Assembly: GCA_964509425.1 (NCBI GenBank)
Contig: CAZDWZ010000001.1
Coordinates: forward strand, 248,001 to 312,000
DNA: 64,000 bases
Origin: CAZDWZ01 sp964509425
GTDB lineage: Bacteria > Bdellovibrionota_C > UBA2361 > SZUA-149 > CAZDWZ01
Reading direction: 5' to 3'
This document shows positions 56,986 through 64,000 of this stretch, in pieces. A model generated the notes under the pieces. That model did not search any database and had not been told where the DNA came from. It saw only the letters and a program-made list of their open reading frames with translations. The stretch's first letter is position 1, and the number at the start of each line of letters is the position of its first letter. The position numbers were made by a program, and so were the translations under genes.

Positions 56986-58473
56986 TTATGGCAGAGCAGG
57001 CCGCTGAACTCTCAAAAACGCCTCCGTTGCCGAGCAGACAACCTGAGCCTCGTCGACCTCGATGCCGGCAACATCCGCCAGCTCTTCAGCCGAGACCATC
57101 GCGAGACTTTGAATGCTCGAATATCCCGCCTGAATCACTGCATTTCGCAGATTCTCCGGCAAAACGAGCTGATCGACGTCCGTCATCATCTGACGGTCGC
57201 TCTCAAGCCCATCAATTCCCTGACGCGCCAGCTCCTCGGAAAGTTTTTTGGCTTCCTCGAGAATTTCCTTCGCCCGATTCTCCTCGACCCCTTCGATTCC
57301 AACGAGGTCTTCCAGAGCCGCCGCAGCAACTTCTTGAATCGTGCGATAGCCTTCTTGATAGAGAAGCTCTGCTTCGCCGAAACCAATTCCCGGAATCGAC
57401 TCGAGCGCCTTTCTTGCACGCTTCGATTCCTCTTCCGCTACGGATTCGCTCCGCACATCGATTCGCCAGCCCGTGAGCTTGGAGGCGAGCTTAACGTTCT
57501 GTCCCTTTCGACCAATGGCGAGCGAAAGTTGCTCATCCGATACGACAAGCTCCATCGAGTGTTCTTCTTCGTCAACAACAACCCGAAGCACCTCTGCCGG
57601 TGAAAGAGCGCGCGCGACAAAGCTCGGCGCGTCCGGCGTCCAGGTGACGATATCGATTCGTTCACCGCGAAGCTCGGAGACAACTGCTTGGACACGGGTT
57701 CCCTTGATACCAACACAGGCTCCCACTGGATCGACGTTCGGATCGTTCGAATAAACAGCAATTTTTGCCCTTTCGCCAGGCTCTCTTGCCACGGCCTTGA
57801 TTTCAACGATTCCTTCACTGATCTCCGGAACTCCAAGCTCAAACAGCTTTCTCATAAATTCCGGATGGCTCCGGGTGAGGACGAGCTGAGGACCCCGGCT
57901 AACCGGGTAGATATCCAGAATCATGGCGCGGATTCGATCGCCTTGGCGGTAACGTTCCTTAGGAATTTGCTCTCGCATCGGGAGAACGGCGTCCGTCCTA
58001 CCTAAGTTAACCACGAGATTTCCTCTTTCAAAACGCTGAACGATACCATTGACGATTTCGCCCTTCCGATCGCGATACTCGTGATAAATTATGTCACGCT
58101 CGGCGTCCCGGAGTTTTTGAACAATGACCTGCTTGGCGGTTTGTGCTGCAATCCGGCCGAGCGCGTCCGTGTTCAACTTCCGTCCGAGTTCGTCTCCTAC
58201 TTCGCAATCAGGATCAAACTCCACCCGTGCATCGTCCATCGTGATCTCGGTGACCGGATCTGAAACGTGGTCGACGACTATTCGAAACTCGTGAACTTCG
58301 ATTTCTCCGAGATCCGGATTGTAGGTCGCTTCGAGGTTCCGGTTATGCCCGAAGTGTTTCTTTGCCGCTGAGAGCACCGCCGATTCGAGCGCCTCAACCA
58401 ACACTTGCTTGCTAATGCCCTTGTCCCGTCCGACCTGGTTAATGATTTGATCAAGGTCAAACTTGATACCCAT
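56986..58473 (-). CDS. nusA: Transcription termination/antitermination protein NusA
   Basis: The 495-residue NusA has the N-terminal RNA-polymerase-binding domain (FDLDQIINQVGRDKGISKQVLVEALESAVLSAAKKHFG), S1 domain (EIVNGIVQRFERGNLVVNLGRTDAVLPMREQIP), two KH domains (GERAKIAVYSNDPNVDPVGACVGIKGTRVQAVVSELRGERIDIV, then LSLAIGRKGQNVKLASKLTGWRI) and C-terminal helix-hairpin-helix repeats (IPGIGFGEAELLYQEGYRTIQEVA, LVGIEGVEENRAKEI, AGIEVDEAQ). It regulates pausing and termination and binds nut-type sites. Order rimP-nusA-ylxR-infB is the canonical operon. Confidence 0.98.
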   Translation of the reverse strand: MGIKFDLDQIINQVGRDKGISKQVLVEALESAVLSAAKKHFGHNRNLEATYNPDLGEIEVHEFRIVVDHVSDPVTEITMDDARVEFDPDCEVGDELGRKLNTDALGRIAAQTAKQVIVQKLRDAERDIIYHEYRDRKGEIVNGIVQRFERGNLVVNLGRTDAVLPMREQIPKERYRQGDRIRAMILDIYPVSRGPQLVLTRSHPEFMRKLFELGVPEISEGIVEIKAVAREPGERAKIAVYSNDPNVDPVGACVGIKGTRVQAVVSELRGERIDIVTWTPDAPSFVARALSPAEVLRVVVDEEEHSMELVVSDEQLSLAIGRKGQNVKLASKLTGWRIDVRSESVAEEESKRARKALESIPGIGFGEAELLYQEGYRTIQEVAAAALEDLVGIEGVEENRAKEILEEAKKLSEELARQGIDGLESDRQMMTDVDQLVLPENLRNAVIQAGYSSIQSLAMVSAEELADVAGIEVDEAQVVCSATEAFLRVQRPALP

Positions 58474-58509
58474 GATCCTCTCCTGTTCATTCGCTCCGCA
58501 CCGGGAGCA

Positions 58510-59007
58510 TCAATCAAAATTCAAATCCACATTCGCGCGTTTTACCGCTTCCATGGGGGCGACTATCAGCGTCTTGGTTCGTTCTTCGCGAAGATGAACA
58601 CAGCCGCTTTCGAAACTTTCAAGTTGACCTCGCAGCACTCCAACGAGGGGCTTACCGTTTACCTCGGCCCACGGAGCGGTGGTCATTGGAAAAACCTTGA
58701 TGATCTTTCCGACAGCACCCTCAAAATGCCGCGGAAGCCGGAGCATCCGATCGAGTCCCGGGGAAGAAACATCTATCTCAGGCTCGGCACCAACACCGAG
58801 CCGCACACCTTCGGTCAGACAAAAGTTCATCAACTTCCGACAGACCTTGCTGCAGTCTCCGCTCGTAACTCCGTTCCCTTGAATAGCCCAGAGCACGACC
58901 TTTAACGACCCTGGAGAAACTTCCAAATCGTACAGTTCAAGCCCTTCTTCTCCGACAATTCCAGAGAATTCCTTCCAAAGCTCGTGAGTTTGATCGACGA
59001 ATCCCAC
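58510..59007 (-). CDS. rimP: Ribosome maturation factor RimP
   Basis: RimP assists 30S assembly. The 165-residue protein begins with GTG and has the family layout: LELYDLEVSPGSLKVVLWAIQGNGVTSGDCSKVCRKLMNFC, then the conserved EIDVSSPGLDRMLRLPRHFEGAVGKIIKVF and the C-terminal SH3-like barrel (GVLRGQLESFESGCVHLREERTKTLIVAPMEAVKRANVDLNF). Without a canonical RBS seen, the start is judged by family N-terminus. It heads the rimP-nusA-ylxR-infB-rbfA-nrnA-truB run on the minus strand. Confidence 0.95.
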   Translation of the reverse strand: MGFVDQTHELWKEFSGIVGEEGLELYDLEVSPGSLKVVLWAIQGNGVTSGDCSKVCRKLMNFCLTEGVRLGVGAEPEIDVSSPGLDRMLRLPRHFEGAVGKIIKVFPMTTAPWAEVNGKPLVGVLRGQLESFESGCVHLREERTKTLIVAPMEAVKRANVDLNFD

Positions 59008-59409
59008 AGGTTCACATCCAAAATCAGTTAATCAGACTCCCGTTTAGCAAACGCACCTCAGGCGTACCGTCCACGCCTCTGCCGTGTCTCCGGCGTCACG
59101 AGCCGAACACAACGACACTGGCCGAGGTCAGTGCGCAAACCGGAAAGCTTGCCGGAAATCGCCGGAATTACTAGGGCGACAAACTTTTAAGAGCGAATAA
59201 TCCGCTCAGGAAAACCGGGGTAAAAAACGGGAGCTTGTAAAAAGCTAAATCCCATTAACACAGACCGTAAAAATATTCAAGGGCTTGGAAGGCTTAAAGA
59301 AATCCTCCCGCAGCTCTCAGGTTTCGAGCCGCGCAAGTCCGAATCCGTTCCGCCGCCCTGAGACTTTCACCGGACTCCGGGGACATAATCGGGATCGAGC
59401 AGATATCTC
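59008..59409. other. Intergenic region upstream of the rimP operon
   Basis: About 400 bases separate rimP from the methyltransferase gene. The minus-strand reading should hold the promoter for the rimP-infB operon. No clear -35/-10 pair stands out, but an A/T-rich patch (CCCATTAACACAGACCG to TATTCAAGG) lies at 59250-59280. I see no tRNA; in Escherichia coli the equivalent rimP region starts with metY, which is not found here. No repeat, hairpin of note, or ORF of value. Confidence 0.4.
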
Positions 59410-60591
59410 CTACGGAACACGTGCGACCACGGAATAATCCTGGTGACCGTACAAGAGACGATTGAGTTTTTGAATGTTCTCATTGGCGATACTCACTGCC
59501 AAGATCTCCGCCCTCTGCTGAAACGCCTCGGGGGGAATCGGCGACAACTCGAAACCAGGCGGAAAGGGAGAGAGCTTCTGAACTTTCAACACTTCGAGCC
59601 CGGAAAGCTCGAATAGGTAGCGTAACGTCTCCGGGTGAAGAGGTGCCGTATGAGTCGGATCGCGAAAGTAATTCTGTGAAAGAGCCACCAGCGAACTCGT
59701 ATCTATCGTCTCTGTAATAATGATCCCGCCGGTCTCAACACGAGAACGAGCCAACTCGAGCAGCCGGCGGAGCGAATCGTAGCGCAAATGCTCAACCACC
59801 TGCACCGCTATGACTCCACCGAGTGATTTCTCAGGGAGACTCTCCAAGTGTCGAATTCCGTCATCGAAGCGCACATCAAACCCGTCTGCCTGGGTTCTCT
59901 CGATCATCGCTTGATCGAGCTCGATTCCGTAACTCTTAATCCCGGCCTCTCGAAACAAATTCTGCAGCTCACCTCGACCCGATCCGATCTCAAGAACCGG
60001 GCCATGAACACCGGAGAATTCGGGCACATAAATTGCAAGACGCTGTTCGATTTCTTCTTCGCTGCCCCGAAAACGATTCTCGAGAAGCAAATAGGAATAG
60101 TCTTTCTCGAACACGAGCTTTTGCGACTGGCCATTGTCCGAGGACTTTTCGCTTCCCGTGCGTCCGGCGACAGCGACAATCCGTTCGAGGCCTCGTAACA
60201 CCGACTCCGCAACTTTCAAACGTTCGTCGTGCTCGGCAAAACGATGATGAATCGGATGAAGTTGATCGGCGTCGAGGCCTCCGCTTCCTGCTGAAGGCTG
60301 ATTCATCTTATTCAAAAGTCGAACAAGGTTTGCGTGGAACTGCTGTTCATTCCGGAGATAATCGTCGAGCACCGTTCCAAAGAGGAATCGCCGGAGCTTC
60401 GTGCGGAGAAGATTCTTTAACTTTCCCACGAGACTTCCGCCGACGGCGTCGAAGTCAAGGCTTTTTCCTCTTTCTGCTTCCAGCGAATAACTGTGATTGA
60501 CGTTTAGATAATGAAGCTCGTCCAGAGCACCGCCATCCGCCGATGTGCGGGGTGTATTCGAATGTTCGTTGGGTTTACTCAAAGTCTGCAC
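59410..60591 (-). CDS. SAM-dependent methyltransferase with N-terminal coiled region
   Basis: The 393-residue protein has about 170 residues of polar helical sequence followed by a class I methyltransferase domain. Motif I is PVLEIGSGRGELQNLFREAG, then YGIELDQAMIERTQADGFDVRFDD with the acidic ribose ligand, GVIAVQVVEHLRYDSLRRLL for motif IV, and GGIIITETIDTSS. The later NYFRDPTHTAPLHPETLRYLFELSGLEVL is typical of enzymes that cap or modify O-antigen chains, where long helices sit next to a methyltransferase. Substrate unknown. It is separated from hemD by 25 bases and possibly ends the Ccm-hemD operon. Confidence 0.83.
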   Translation of the reverse strand: MQTLSKPNEHSNTPRTSADGGALDELHYLNVNHSYSLEAERGKSLDFDAVGGSLVGKLKNLLRTKLRRFLFGTVLDDYLRNEQQFHANLVRLLNKMNQPSAGSGGLDADQLHPIHHRFAEHDERLKVAESVLRGLERIVAVAGRTGSEKSSDNGQSQKLVFEKDYSYLLLENRFRGSEEEIEQRLAIYVPEFSGVHGPVLEIGSGRGELQNLFREAGIKSYGIELDQAMIERTQADGFDVRFDDGIRHLESLPEKSLGGVIAVQVVEHLRYDSLRRLLELARSRVETGGIIITETIDTSSLVALSQNYFRDPTHTAPLHPETLRYLFELSGLEVLKVQKLSPFPPGFELSPIPPEAFQQRAEILAVSIANENIQKLNRLLYGHQDYSVVARVP

Positions 60592-60616
60592 AGTCTTCTC
60601 CGGTCAGAAGGTCGAT

Positions 60617-61396
60617 CTATCGCGCGGCAAGAAGAGAAACAAGGTCTCGAAACTCGGGTCGATCCGGCATCCACCGGACAATAAACCCCAGCTCCTCGGC
60701 CGTGCGTTTCGTCTCAGCGCCGATTACCGCGACCGGAAGCTGCAAAAATCGTTCAAATTCTTCCCGAGAAAGGCTCGATTCTACGATTTGCCGCGTAACG
60801 CGTACGGCATCGGAGCTCGCAAAGACGATTGCAGAGAGAGCATTGTCTCGAACGTCTGACGCAAGCTCGCTGAGGGGAAGCTCCGCCGCCGGCACCTCCG
60901 ACATCTCGTACGCAACGACATCGATAACTTTCTTTCTCTCTCGAAGCAGAGAGTCGCGGATGACAAGCGACGCACGTTCTGCACGGAAAAGGAAGAATGA
61001 ACCGGACATCAACTCCGCAAAGGGAATGAATTCCGACTCAAACACCCGCGATGAAGCCGAGGACGGGATGAAGGCAACCTCCGCACCGATGGATCGAATC
61101 GCATTCGCCGTCTGCTCCCCGATGGCAGCTATAGAGACTCGCTGAAAAACGCTTTGCGCACGAGGTCCCCCGAATCGCTCAACAAGGGCCTCATAAAGAA
61201 AAGCTACACCGCTCCGGCTCGTAAAGATAAACCAGTCGTCGGCCCCGGCCTCTCTCTCCACTTCAGTCAAGTTCCCATCGTGAAGCAGAGAGCGAAGCCG
61301 AGTAACAGGGAAATCAAAAGATTCGAGGCCAAACTCTTTGAGGAGTTTCGAAAGCTCAGTCGAGAAACCTTCGGGCCTCGTGTTCAACACCTTCAT
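60617..61396 (-). CDS. hemD: Uroporphyrinogen-III synthase
   Basis: HemD cyclises hydroxymethylbilane to uroporphyrinogen III in haem synthesis. The family is poorly conserved, but the 259-residue protein has the typical two-domain pattern: VLNTRPEGFSTELSKLLKEFGLESFDFPVTRL, WFIFTSRSGVAFLYEAL, IAAIGEQTANAIRSIGAEVAFIPSS, AELLS-like strands and SAIVFASSDAVRVTRQIV near the end. No methylase domain is fused. The start at 61396 overlaps the engB stop by ATGA; an ATG three codons upstream is possible. The company of ccm genes fits a haem role. Confidence 0.85.
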   Translation of the reverse strand: MKVLNTRPEGFSTELSKLLKEFGLESFDFPVTRLRSLLHDGNLTEVEREAGADDWFIFTSRSGVAFLYEALVERFGGPRAQSVFQRVSIAAIGEQTANAIRSIGAEVAFIPSSASSRVFESEFIPFAELMSGSFFLFRAERASLVIRDSLLRERKKVIDVVAYEMSEVPAAELPLSELASDVRDNALSAIVFASSDAVRVTRQIVESSLSREEFERFLQLPVAVIGAETKRTAEELGFIVRWMPDRPEFRDLVSLLAAR

Positions 61397-62037
61397 ACGG
61401 CGCATCCGGCAAGGATCCGTTCTCTCAGTCGAGGAAGTTCGAACTTCCGTCGATCCTTCGCGCTACAGGAAAAAACCAGCGATTTATTGCGAGCGAACTC
61501 AACCCATTTTTTGCGACGTTCGGCGTGTTCATTTGCTCCAAGCTTGTCGACCTTTGTAATCGCGATGTAACACGGCACATCCCGCCGGAGATCAAAGATA
61601 AAGCGCTCATCTTCCGTCGGATCCCGTCGTGAGTCACAGACGAGAATGACTGACCGCAGCTGTCTTCTCGTCGAAAGATACCCTTCGATGCTTTCGTGGA
61701 ATGTCGCACGGAGCGATCGAGCTACTTTTGCATAACCGTAGCCGGGAAGATCAACGAAAAACGACATGTCCTTTGTTCGCGTCTCCCCCTCGCCACTGGC
61801 CCAATTCACTGTGAAGTAATTGAGCGCCTGAGTTTTTCCAGGCATCGCACTCGTTCGCGCGAGATCCTTCCGATCGAGGAGTGCATTCAGAAGCGACGAT
61901 TTGCCCGCGTTCGATCGGCCGATAAACGCGACTTCGGCGCTCGGAGACGCAGGAAGCAAATTCAAATCGACATAGGTGCGAAAAAAATCGCTCGAGAGAA
62001 CGGTATAGGATGGTTCAAGTTTCTCTTCGCCGTTCAT
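61393..62037 (-). CDS. engB: Ribosome biogenesis GTPase EngB (YsxC/YihA)
   Basis: The 214-residue GTPase has G1 FIGRSNAGKSSLLNALL, G2/G3 region TSAMPGKTQALNYF and FVDLPGYGYAKVARSL, and G4 ITKVDKLG, with LVFSCSAKDRRKFELPRL near G5. The P-G-K-T-Q and G-Y-G-Y-A blocks are diagnostic for EngB, which helps 50S subunit assembly. Length is normal. It overlaps ccmD (ATGA) and hemD (ATGA), so a cell-cycle/ribosome protein is made with cytochrome c assembly proteins. Confidence 0.97.
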   Translation of the reverse strand: MNGEEKLEPSYTVLSSDFFRTYVDLNLLPASPSAEVAFIGRSNAGKSSLLNALLDRKDLARTSAMPGKTQALNYFTVNWASGEGETRTKDMSFFVDLPGYGYAKVARSLRATFHESIEGYLSTRRQLRSVILVCDSRRDPTEDERFIFDLRRDVPCYIAITKVDKLGANEHAERRKKWVEFARNKSLVFSCSAKDRRKFELPRLRERILAGCAV

Positions 62038-62192
62038 GAAAGCTTTTTTCCGGATTCGAGTTGTTGGGTCAATTCCTTCAAGCGTCGCTCAAGCCGCCAT
62101 CCGCGCACCATGAACATCACCACCGCTGAGAAAAGGCAGATCCAGACAATCAAATAGCCGAAGAACAAATCGGGATAGGAATTTACCGTCAT
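62034..62192 (-). CDS. ccmD: CcmD-type cytochrome c maturation protein
   Basis: The product (52 residues from ATG at 62192, with GGAG 8 bases upstream) is a small single-helix protein: SYPDLFFGYLIVWICLFSAVVMFMVRGWRLERRLKELTQQL. That is, a short outside N-terminus, one helix, and a charged cytoplasmic coiled tail. CcmD holds the haem-loading CcmC-CcmE complex together. The gene lies 4 bases after the ccmC stop and overlaps engB. CcmD is poorly conserved; the call depends on size, topology and context. Confidence 0.8.
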   Translation of the reverse strand: MTVNSYPDLFFGYLIVWICLFSAVVMFMVRGWRLERRLKELTQQLESGKKLS

Positions 62193-62196
62193 AAGA

Positions 62197-62913
62197 TTAA
62201 CTCCAAAGATTTTGCTCTTCGTGCGCAAGAAGGCGTTCGTTAAAACGCTGATGATAAAAAAGAATGGTGAGCCAGCAAGAAAAAATGAGCATCACCGCCA
62301 TCGTAAAAAAGAGAGTCAGTTGAGCATTCGGCAAGTCACTCAACCCACCCTTCGTGACCACTTGAGGATGCAACTGTTCACTCGCAGCAAGCACCTTAAC
62401 CGAAAAGATGACTATCGGAACGTTCACGGCCGCGAGGATTCCCATAACCGACGCGAGTGTTCGCTCTTTCTCGTGGTCTCCCGAGAACCAACGAAGCACC
62501 CGATAGGATCCCAGAATGAGCCAGAGCACCAAAAATGATACGAGCCGCGGCTCCCAACGCCACCACGTATTCCAAGAGCTGTGTCCCCAAATCATCCCCG
62601 AGAACAGCACGATGCTGCAGAGCAGAAACGCAACGCTCGCTGTCGCATTGCTCAATTCATCCCAACTCTCGTCACGGCTCGCAAGAAACACCCCGCTCGA
62701 AACGAGCAGAACCGCTAAGAGAACGTAGGCGCTAGAAGCGGCAGACGCGTGAAAGTAGAGAATTCGCTGGACCGGCCCCATGGTGCTCTCGTCCGGCACA
62801 ACGAGGAAGATCAGATACAGTGCTCCGCACATCCCCAAACCGGAGAGAGCGGCGAGCACCGATTGAGTGGCCGGGTTTCGGAGGATTGGAAAAAGTTCAG
62901 GCTCTTGCGACAC
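62197..62913 (-). CDS. ccmC: Haem handling protein CcmC
   Basis: CcmC belongs to the CcmC/CcmF/CcsA haem-handling superfamily and delivers haem to CcmE. The 238-residue protein has six helices and the tryptophan-rich motif WNTWWRWEPRLVSFL in a periplasmic loop. The two conserved histidines are likely H55 in ILYFHASAASSAY and one in SEQLHPQVV. It lies between ccmB and ccmD. The order ccmABCD is the usual system I order; ccmE-I are not in the window. Confidence 0.96.
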   Translation of the reverse strand: MSQEPELFPILRNPATQSVLAALSGLGMCGALYLIFLVVPDESTMGPVQRILYFHASAASSAYVLLAVLLVSSGVFLASRDESWDELSNATASVAFLLCSIVLFSGMIWGHSSWNTWWRWEPRLVSFLVLWLILGSYRVLRWFSGDHEKERTLASVMGILAAVNVPIVIFSVKVLAASEQLHPQVVTKGGLSDLPNAQLTLFFTMAVMLIFSCWLTILFYHQRFNERLLAHEEQNLWS

Positions 62914-62918
62914 GTTCC

Positions 62919-63590
62919 CTACTCAACAAAAAGCCGCTCGAAAAGGAGCAGCCCGAGCGTTATACTCACCACGTTAAAGGTGCAGACCAATACCAAAGGA
63001 AAGTCGAGTTGCCAAAACGAAGCCCCATGGATCAACTCGGTCGAGGCCGATACCGACGCCAGAAGCAGCGGGAGAAGAAGTGGATAGAGCAATATCGGCA
63101 GAAGCAGATCTCGGCCCCGGACCGAGATTGATAAGGCGCTCAGCAGCGTTCCCAACGACGAGATTCCGAGACCCGCGAGCAGCGAAAAAGCAGCGAGGTC
63201 CACTAAGCGGGAGCCCGGAGCGACGCCAAGAAACAATATAGAAAAAGGGATTATCAGCAACTGAAGCAGAGAGAGAAAGATCCAGTTTGTAATCACCTTT
63301 GAAATATACACGGCCTCACTCGGAGCGCCGCTCATTAAAAGGCCTAAGACGGCACGGTTCTCTTCTTCCGGCTGAAGAGAGTGCTGAAGAGTGACTGCGG
63401 AGACGAAGAGAAATACCATCCAGCACACGCCGGGGAACATCAGTCGCAACTCCGAAGGACCAAGACCCGGTTGACGAAACGAGAACCCGGCAACAACAAC
63501 AAGCAACAAACCAAAAAACGCCAGAGACGTAAACAATCCTCTCGATCGGAAAAGAAGCGCGAAGTCTTTACGGAGGAGTTTGAAGATCAT
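62919..63590 (-). CDS. ccmB: Haem ABC exporter permease CcmB
   Basis: CcmB is the membrane part of the CcmAB transporter that releases holo-CcmE. The 223-residue protein starts FKLLRKDFALLFRSRGLFTSLAFFGLLLVVVAGFSF, has the acidic patch LRLMFPGVCWMVFLFVSAVTLQHSLQPEEENRAVLGLL typical of CcmB, and about six helices in all. It ends with VCTFNVVSITLGLLLFERLF. It overlaps ccmA by ATGA and precedes ccmC by 5 bases. Confidence 0.95.
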   Translation of the reverse strand: MIFKLLRKDFALLFRSRGLFTSLAFFGLLLVVVAGFSFRQPGLGPSELRLMFPGVCWMVFLFVSAVTLQHSLQPEEENRAVLGLLMSGAPSEAVYISKVITNWIFLSLLQLLIIPFSILFLGVAPGSRLVDLAAFSLLAGLGISSLGTLLSALSISVRGRDLLLPILLYPLLLPLLLASVSASTELIHGASFWQLDFPLVLVCTFNVVSITLGLLLFERLFVE

Positions 63591-64000
63591 AGTTCCCGCA
63601 GCGCTCCGTTCTCGAGCTCGAACCTTCGAGGTGAGAACTCACGTACCAAAACTTCCTCGTGGAGCACCGCACAGATGGTTGAGCCCTTCTCTCGCAGCTC
63701 GCGGAGCTGTCGAATGAGGAGTTCGATGGAGTGTTGATCAAGATGAGAGAAGGGCTCATCAAGCAGAAGCAAATCAGGACGCTGAAAGAGCAATCGGGCC
63801 AGCGAAGCACGTTGGACAATCCCCTGCGAAGCCTCTCTCAACTTCCTGCTCGAGAACCGGTCCAGATCGCACATCGCCAGAACCTCCGCGGTCGCTTTGA
63901 CCTCGGTCTCTGCTGCAACTTTCGTCTTCCGGAACAAAAGACAGTTCCGGACGAGCTCTAAATTCTCACGAACGGTGAGCTCACCATAAAGGAAGCTCTC
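63587..64000 (-). CDS. ccmA: Haem ABC exporter ATPase CcmA (partial, runs off the window)
   Basis: The C-terminal 137 residues are present, from the Q-loop side onward. The visible start is ESFLYGELTVRENLELV, as in ABC ATPases (the L-T-V-R-E-N-L block). The signature region is altered: ASQGIVQRASLARLLF instead of LSGGQxQR. It is followed by Walker B DLLLLDEPFSHLD and the H-loop VLHEE. Such divergence is seen in CcmA, which uses ATP to release haem-CcmE rather than to pump haem. The Walker A motif lies beyond the window end. The stop overlaps ccmB. Confidence 0.92.
   Translation of the reverse strand, partial: ESFLYGELTVRENLELVRNCLLFRKTKVAAETEVKATAEVLAMCDLDRFSSRKLREASQGIVQRASLARLLFQRPDLLLLDEPFSHLDQHSIELLIRQLRELREKGSTICAVLHEEVLVREFSPRRFELENGALREL

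Noticed and set aside
59008..59409. tRNA-Met-like gene upstream of rimP, as in some proteobacteria
   Set aside because: No cloverleaf could be built. The stretch has no CCA end or T-loop consensus.
1..64000. Mobile elements, phage genes, CRISPR arrays and toxin-antitoxin pairs
   Set aside because: No transposase, integrase, portal or Cas motif, no regularly spaced repeats and no terminal inverted repeats were seen in the reading frames or gaps.

Overview
The window is chromosomal DNA of a Gram-negative-type bacterium, densely packed with genes on both strands. There is no rRNA, tRNA, insertion sequence, integrase, prophage or CRISPR array that I can see. Predicted lipoproteins, signal-peptide proteins, a Ccm (system I) cytochrome c maturation locus, SecDF-YajC and a YceI-like protein suggest a two-membrane cell. 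ThyX in place of ThyA, a DHH-family NrnA-like protein between rbfA and truB, a YajC with an extra hydrophobic N-terminus and a deoxyhypusine-synthase-like protein suggest a deltaproteobacterial / bdellovibrio-like lineage or a related uncultured phylum. That is an inference; no marker here fixes the taxonomy.

Layout. 1-2.7 kb (-): three glycosyltransferases, the first cut by the window edge. 2.8-3.9 kb (+): thyX and a 47-residue lysine-rich protein. 3.9-7.6 kb (-): a YceI-like protein, a deoxyhypusine-synthase-like protein, a secreted protein with two eight-cysteine repeats, a nucleoside phosphorylase and a NadD-like protein. 7.8-10.7 kb (+): a methyltransferase and three exported proteins of unknown function. 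10.7-19.7 kb: a family 2 glycosyltransferase, ppc, two polytopic lipid-linked-sugar glycosyltransferases and a beta-helix protein. 19.7-24.7 kb: a pseudouridine synthase facing the operon tgt-yajC-secD-secF. 24.9-27.2 kb (+): the overlapping pantothenate/CoA operon panB-panD-coaX. 27.2-33.2 kb (-): a metallo-beta-lactamase-fold hydrolase, coaBC, family 4 uracil-DNA glycosylase, NfeD protease, slipin and queA. 33.3-41.0 kb: recD2, then a translationally coupled trio (exported truncated haemoglobin, 10-cysteine secreted protein, giant sensor kinase) convergent with an OmpR-type response regulator. 41.3-45.7 kb (-): ECF sigma factor, transmembrane anti-sigma-like VWA protein and an M24 peptidase, all overlapping. 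46-47.8 kb: a DUF3833-type lipoprotein, an inositol-phosphatase-family protein and a G+C-rich orphan gene. 48.3-59.0 kb (-): the translation/RNA operon rimP-nusA-ylxR-infB-rbfA-nrnA-truB-rpsO-pnp, ending in an excellent terminator. 59.4-64 kb (-): ccmA-ccmB-ccmC-ccmD-engB-hemD and a methyltransferase.

Most of the window is housekeeping: protein export, tRNA queuosine, CoA synthesis, translation factors, and haem/cytochrome c assembly. The least conventional locus is 35.6-41.0 kb. There, a haem protein with a Tat-like leader and a disulfide-rich secreted protein are coupled by ATGA overlaps to a sensor kinase. The kinase carries a second membrane module ending in a degenerate, probably inactive, kinase core. 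I read this as a candidate envelope system for sensing gas, redox state or haem. A second candidate is the ECF sigma / anti-sigma-VWA / peptidase cluster at 41.3-45.7 kb. Functions are assigned from motifs read by eye; no database search was run.
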